Shown piece by piece: positions 61,716-64,000 of a DNA stretch of 64,000 nt. A model generated the notes under the pieces. The model worked only from the letters and a program-made list of their open reading frames with translations. It did no database searches and was not told the DNA's origin. Source of the stretch: Microbacterium sp. SS28 (GTDB lineage Bacteria; Actinomycetota; Actinomycetes; Actinomycetales; Microbacteriaceae); contig NZ_JAKWJP010000004.1 in the NCBI RefSeq assembly GCF_022761035.1, positions 62,001 through 126,000 of the forward strand, read 5' to 3'. Positions within the stretch are counted from its first letter, which is position 1. Every line of letters begins with the position of its first letter. The translations under genes and the position numbers were made by a program.

Positions 61716-62545
61716 GCGTGCGCCCCCGCCCCGGCGTCCTCGTCGTCGTCGTGATGGTGGTGGTGCGGCTCCTCCGCGTCGGGCGCGCCGACCACGACGA
61801 GCCGGCCACCGGCCCGCAGGACGTAGACGGGCGCTCCGTAGAGGTCGCTCAGCACGCGGGAGTCGAGCACCTCGTCGGGGCGGCCCAGCATGAACCGGCC
61901 GCCCGCGAGATAGAGGATGCGGTCGACGATGCGCAGGACGGGGTTGATGTCGTGCGTCACGAAGAGCACCGCGGCATCCGTCTGCCGGCGGTGAGCGTCG
62001 ATGAGCGAGACGACAGCCTGCTGATTGGCGAGGTCGAGGCTCGTGAGGGGCTCGTCGCACAGCAGCACGCGGGGGTCGTCGGCGAGGGCTTGGCCGATGC
62101 GCAGGCGCTGCTGCTCGCCGCCCGACAGGATGCCGACGGGCTTGTCGGCGAACGCCTCGGCCCCGACGGCGCGCACGAGCCCGTCGACCCGCTCGCGGTC
62201 GGCCCGGCTCGGGAACGGCAGTCCCCAGCGGTGGCCGTCGACGCCGAGCGAGACGAGGTCGCGCCCCCGCAGCGACGTGTCGCGGGGCAGCGGCCGCGAC
62301 TGCGGCACGTAGCCGATGCGCCGGTTGCCCTTGCTGCGGACGGGCTCTCCGAGCGCCGTGATGGTTCCCTCGCTGAGCGGCTCGAGGCCGAGGATCGCGC
62401 GCAGCAGAGTCGTCTTGCCCGAGCCGCTGGGGCCCAGGATCGCGACGAACTCGCCCGGTTCGACGGCGAGGTCGAGGTGTGCCCAGAGTTCGCGGTCGCC
62501 GCGGCGCAGCGCCGCGCCCTCGATCCGCAGCAGGGCGTCCGTCAC
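61712..62545 (-). CDS. znuC: Zinc ABC transporter ATPase
   Basis: Encodes 277 residues from GTG at 62545 (VTDALLRIEG), overlapping the znuA stop. Motifs are Walker [10 protein letters not shown] (38-46), signature LSGGEQQRL, Walker B VLLCDEPLTSLD and VTHDINPV. The C-terminus ends in a five-His, four-Asp/Glu cluster. This is unusual for the cytosolic ATPase and may sense or buffer zinc. Confidence 0.92.
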   Translation of the reverse strand: MTDALLRIEGAALRRGDRELWAHLDLAVEPGEFVAILGPSGSGKTTLLRAILGLEPLSEGTITALGEPVRSKGNRRIGYVPQSRPLPRDTSLRGRDLVSLGVDGHRWGLPFPSRADRERVDGLVRAVGAEAFADKPVGILSGGEQQRLRIGQALADDPRVLLCDEPLTSLDLANQQAVVSLIDAHRRQTDAAVLFVTHDINPVLRIVDRILYLAGGRFMLGRPDEVLDSRVLSDLYGAPVYVLRAGGRLVVVGAPDAEEPHHHHHDDDEDAGAGAHA

Positions 62546-63504
62546 TCCTCCAGCGCGTTCTGGAGCTGCTCGATGTTCTCCTGCATCCACGAGATGTAAG
62601 TGTGGCCCTCGGGGAGCGTCTCGGCGAACTCCGCGATCGGGATGCCGTTCGCGTCGGCCTCGGAGGCCACCTGCGCCGTCTCGGCGCCCGCGGTCTGCGC
62701 ATTGATCAGGACGATGCGCACGTCGCCGCCCTCGAGCAGCTTGATCGACTCGAGCAGCACCGCGGGAGCGACATCCTGCCCCTCCTCGACCGCCTCGGTG
62801 AAGGCGGGCGGAGCGACGTCGGTGAGCCCCGCGGCCTCGACGAGGTAGAGCGGAACGGGCTCGGTCGCGAAGACGTCCTCACCCGCGTGGGCGGCGGCGA
62901 TGTCGGCGAGGGATGCCTCGAGCCCCGCGATCTCGGCGACGAGCCGGTCGGCGGCGGCCGCGAACGTGTCGGCGTCGTCGGGGCTCAGCGCCTCGAGCTC
63001 TGACGCGATCCCCTGCACGAGCGCCGCCATCGTCGCGGGGTCGTACCAGACGTGCTCGTTGAAGCCCTCGATGTGCTCGTGGCCGTGGTCGTCGGCGTGG
63101 TCGTCGCCGCTGTCGTCGTGCGCGCTGCCGCCCGTCCACAGCGGCGAGAACTCGACGGCGGAGATCACGTGCGCGCTCGTCCCGCTCGCCTCGATGAGGT
63201 CGTCGATGAAGGGGTCGTAGCCTCCGCCGTTCTCGATGACGAGGTCGGCGGAGGCTACGACGAGCTGGTCCTGCGCGCTCGCCTGGAATGCGTGCGGGTC
63301 CTGCGCCGTCGAGGTGATGAGCGAGGTCACGTCGACGACATCGCCGCCGATCTCCTCGACGAGCTGGCCGTACACGTTGGTCGATGCGACGACGTCGAGA
63401 CGGCCGTCGTCGCTCGGCTCCGCCCCCTCGCTCGTCGCGCAGCCGGCGAGCAGGAGGGCGGATGCCGCGGCGAGCGCGGCAGCGGACAGACGGCGGGAAG
63501 TCAT
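62542..63504 (-). CDS. znuA: Zinc-binding lipoprotein
   Basis: Encodes 320 residues from ATG at 63504, 6 nt after TAGAGT. Lipobox LLLAGC (Cys 22) anchors it. Zinc-site residues are spread in SLITSTAQDPHAF and a flexible HDDSGDDHADDHGHEHIEG loop, as in ZnuA. It captures zinc outside the cell and passes it to ZnuB. It is the first gene of the eight-gene operon under a Zur box. Confidence 0.94.
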   Translation of the reverse strand: MTSRRLSAAALAAASALLLAGCATSEGAEPSDDGRLDVVASTNVYGQLVEEIGGDVVDVTSLITSTAQDPHAFQASAQDQLVVASADLVIENGGGYDPFIDDLIEASGTSAHVISAVEFSPLWTGGSAHDDSGDDHADDHGHEHIEGFNEHVWYDPATMAALVQGIASELEALSPDDADTFAAAADRLVAEIAGLEASLADIAAAHAGEDVFATEPVPLYLVEAAGLTDVAPPAFTEAVEEGQDVAPAVLLESIKLLEGGDVRIVLINAQTAGAETAQVASEADANGIPIAEFAETLPEGHTYISWMQENIEQLQNALEE

Positions 63505-63510
63505 GGCCCG

Positions 63511-63539
63511 ACTCTACCGTTAGTGATAATCGTTCTCAA
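63511..63539 (-). promoter_or_regulatory. znuA promoter overlapped by a Zur box
   Basis: Minus strand: TTGAGA (63539-63534), 17 bp, TAGAGT (63516-63511), then 6 nt to the znuA ATG. TGATAATCGTTCTCA (63524-63538) is a 15-bp Zur-box-like palindrome covering the -35 and spacer. Confidence 0.8.
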
Positions 63540-63634
63540 CTCGGCGCCCGCGTGCCCGGTGCCGGACGGGTCCCGCCGCGGCGGGCGGCTAGTCTCTCGG
63601 ACAAGCGGTCGCCGGACCGCGGGGGAGAGGACCG

Positions 63635-64000
63635 ATGGCGACGCGCACGAAGGATGCGGCATCCATCCCCTCCCTCGGCGCGCGCGCCCGCCGTGCCGCG
63701 CTGCTCGCGCTGCCGTTCCAGGTGGGCTCGATCGTCATCGCGCACATCGTGGCCGCCACCGGGCGACTCGTCGATCTGCCGCTCACCTATCTGCTCGTCC
63801 TCGCATACGCCGTGCCCATGCTCATCGAGCTCGTCTTCCGCACGTCGCTGCCGCGTGTCCTGCAGCTGACCTATCTGACCTTCATCGCGGCGAGCTCGTT
63901 CGCGGGGAGCGCCCTGCAGGTGTACTGGAACTTCCCGCCGTGGGACTTCATCGTGCACGCCTATTCGGGACTCATGCTCGCGTGGCTCGGGATGCTGCTC
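63635..64000 (+). CDS. Membrane protein, N-terminal part (DUF2238-like)
   Basis: Starts at ATG 63635 with GGGGGAGAGG upstream and is open to the window end. The 122 visible residues give three or more membrane helices, and the segment WDFIVHAYSGLMLAWLGM resembles the D..H.YSG block of DUF2238/YjdF proteins. Function is unknown. It is divergent from znuA, so the Zur box may also affect it. Confidence 0.65.
   Translation, partial: MATRTKDAASIPSLGARARRAALLALPFQVGSIVIAHIVAATGRLVDLPLTYLLVLAYAVPMLIELVFRTSLPRVLQLTYLTFIAASSFAGSALQVYWNFPPWDFIVHAYSGLMLAWLGMLL

Noticed and set aside
1..64000. CRISPR arrays, phage genes or insertion sequences
   Set aside because: No regularly spaced repeats, integrase, transposase or phage structural genes were seen.

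Overview
The window reads as ordinary chromosome from a high-GC Gram-positive actinobacterium, most likely Microbacteriaceae and probably Microbacterium. The evidence is very high GC, near-universal G/C at third codon positions, a mycobacterial-type dCTP deaminase, F420-type oxidoreductases, many start codons placed 6-9 nt after a TANNNT -10 hexamer, and a L28-L33-S14 ribosomal cluster. I see no prophage, transposase, CRISPR array or rRNA. The only RNA gene found is tRNA-Gly(CCC). This identification rests on reading alone, without database searches.

Layout. (1) 1-8.3 kb: the end of a thioredoxin-reductase-like flavoprotein, a polyamine-type ABC transporter (ATPase, lipoprotein, two permeases) divergent from a FadR/GntR regulator coupled to a soluble Cache protein, then a TetR/hydrolase pair. 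(2) 8.4-12.3 kb: L-fucose-type sugar-acid genes (lactonase, FadR regulator, fuconate dehydratase) and dcd. (3) 12.3-12.9 kb: tRNA-Gly with a tandemly duplicated 3' tail and a 27-bp palindrome. (4) 13.0-28.9 kb: a divergent 14-gene catabolic locus. Ten tightly packed minus-strand genes (Gfo/Idh/MocA dehydrogenase, TIM-barrel isomerase, SDR, DUF4432, CoA-transferase, a binding-protein-like protein without signal peptide, crotonase, FAH-family dehydratase, LacI regulator, semialdehyde dehydrogenase) face a four-gene ribose-type ABC transporter across two overlapping LacI-type operators. This is the best candidate here for an undescribed pathway. The last two enzymes suggest carbon enters as 2-oxoglutarate.

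(5) 29.0-35.4 kb: a GH127 beta-L-arabinofuranosidase with a sugar ABC importer lacking its own ATPase, divergent from a LacI regulator. (6) 35.4-45.6 kb: an EamA exporter, a lipoprotein that is a catalytically dead beta-lactamase-fold protein, DUF2470 plus heme oxygenase behind an iron box, a PIF1-type helicase, a membrane-anchored protein, a SulP transporter and a CopD-CtaG fusion. (7) 45.6-51.2 kb: HU, a second TetR/hydrolase pair, an F420-type pair, an HSL esterase, and ribosomal proteins L28, L33 and S14. (8) 51.5-56.4 kb: a 1629-residue zinc-ribbon membrane protein. (9) 56.5-63.5 kb: an eight-gene zinc operon (znuA, znuC, znuB, zur, UPF0718 permease, TIGR03943 protein, beta-propeller protein, alkyladenine glycosylase) behind a promoter overlapped by a Zur box. 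A membrane protein begins at 63635 and runs off the window.

The non-coding DNA carries structure of its own: an ~80-bp repeat that recurs only between convergent genes, a G-tract array resembling telomeric repeats, a 13-bp tandem repeat giving stops in three frames, strong hairpins after a binding-protein gene, and an over-represented octamer GGATGCCG/CGGCATCC.
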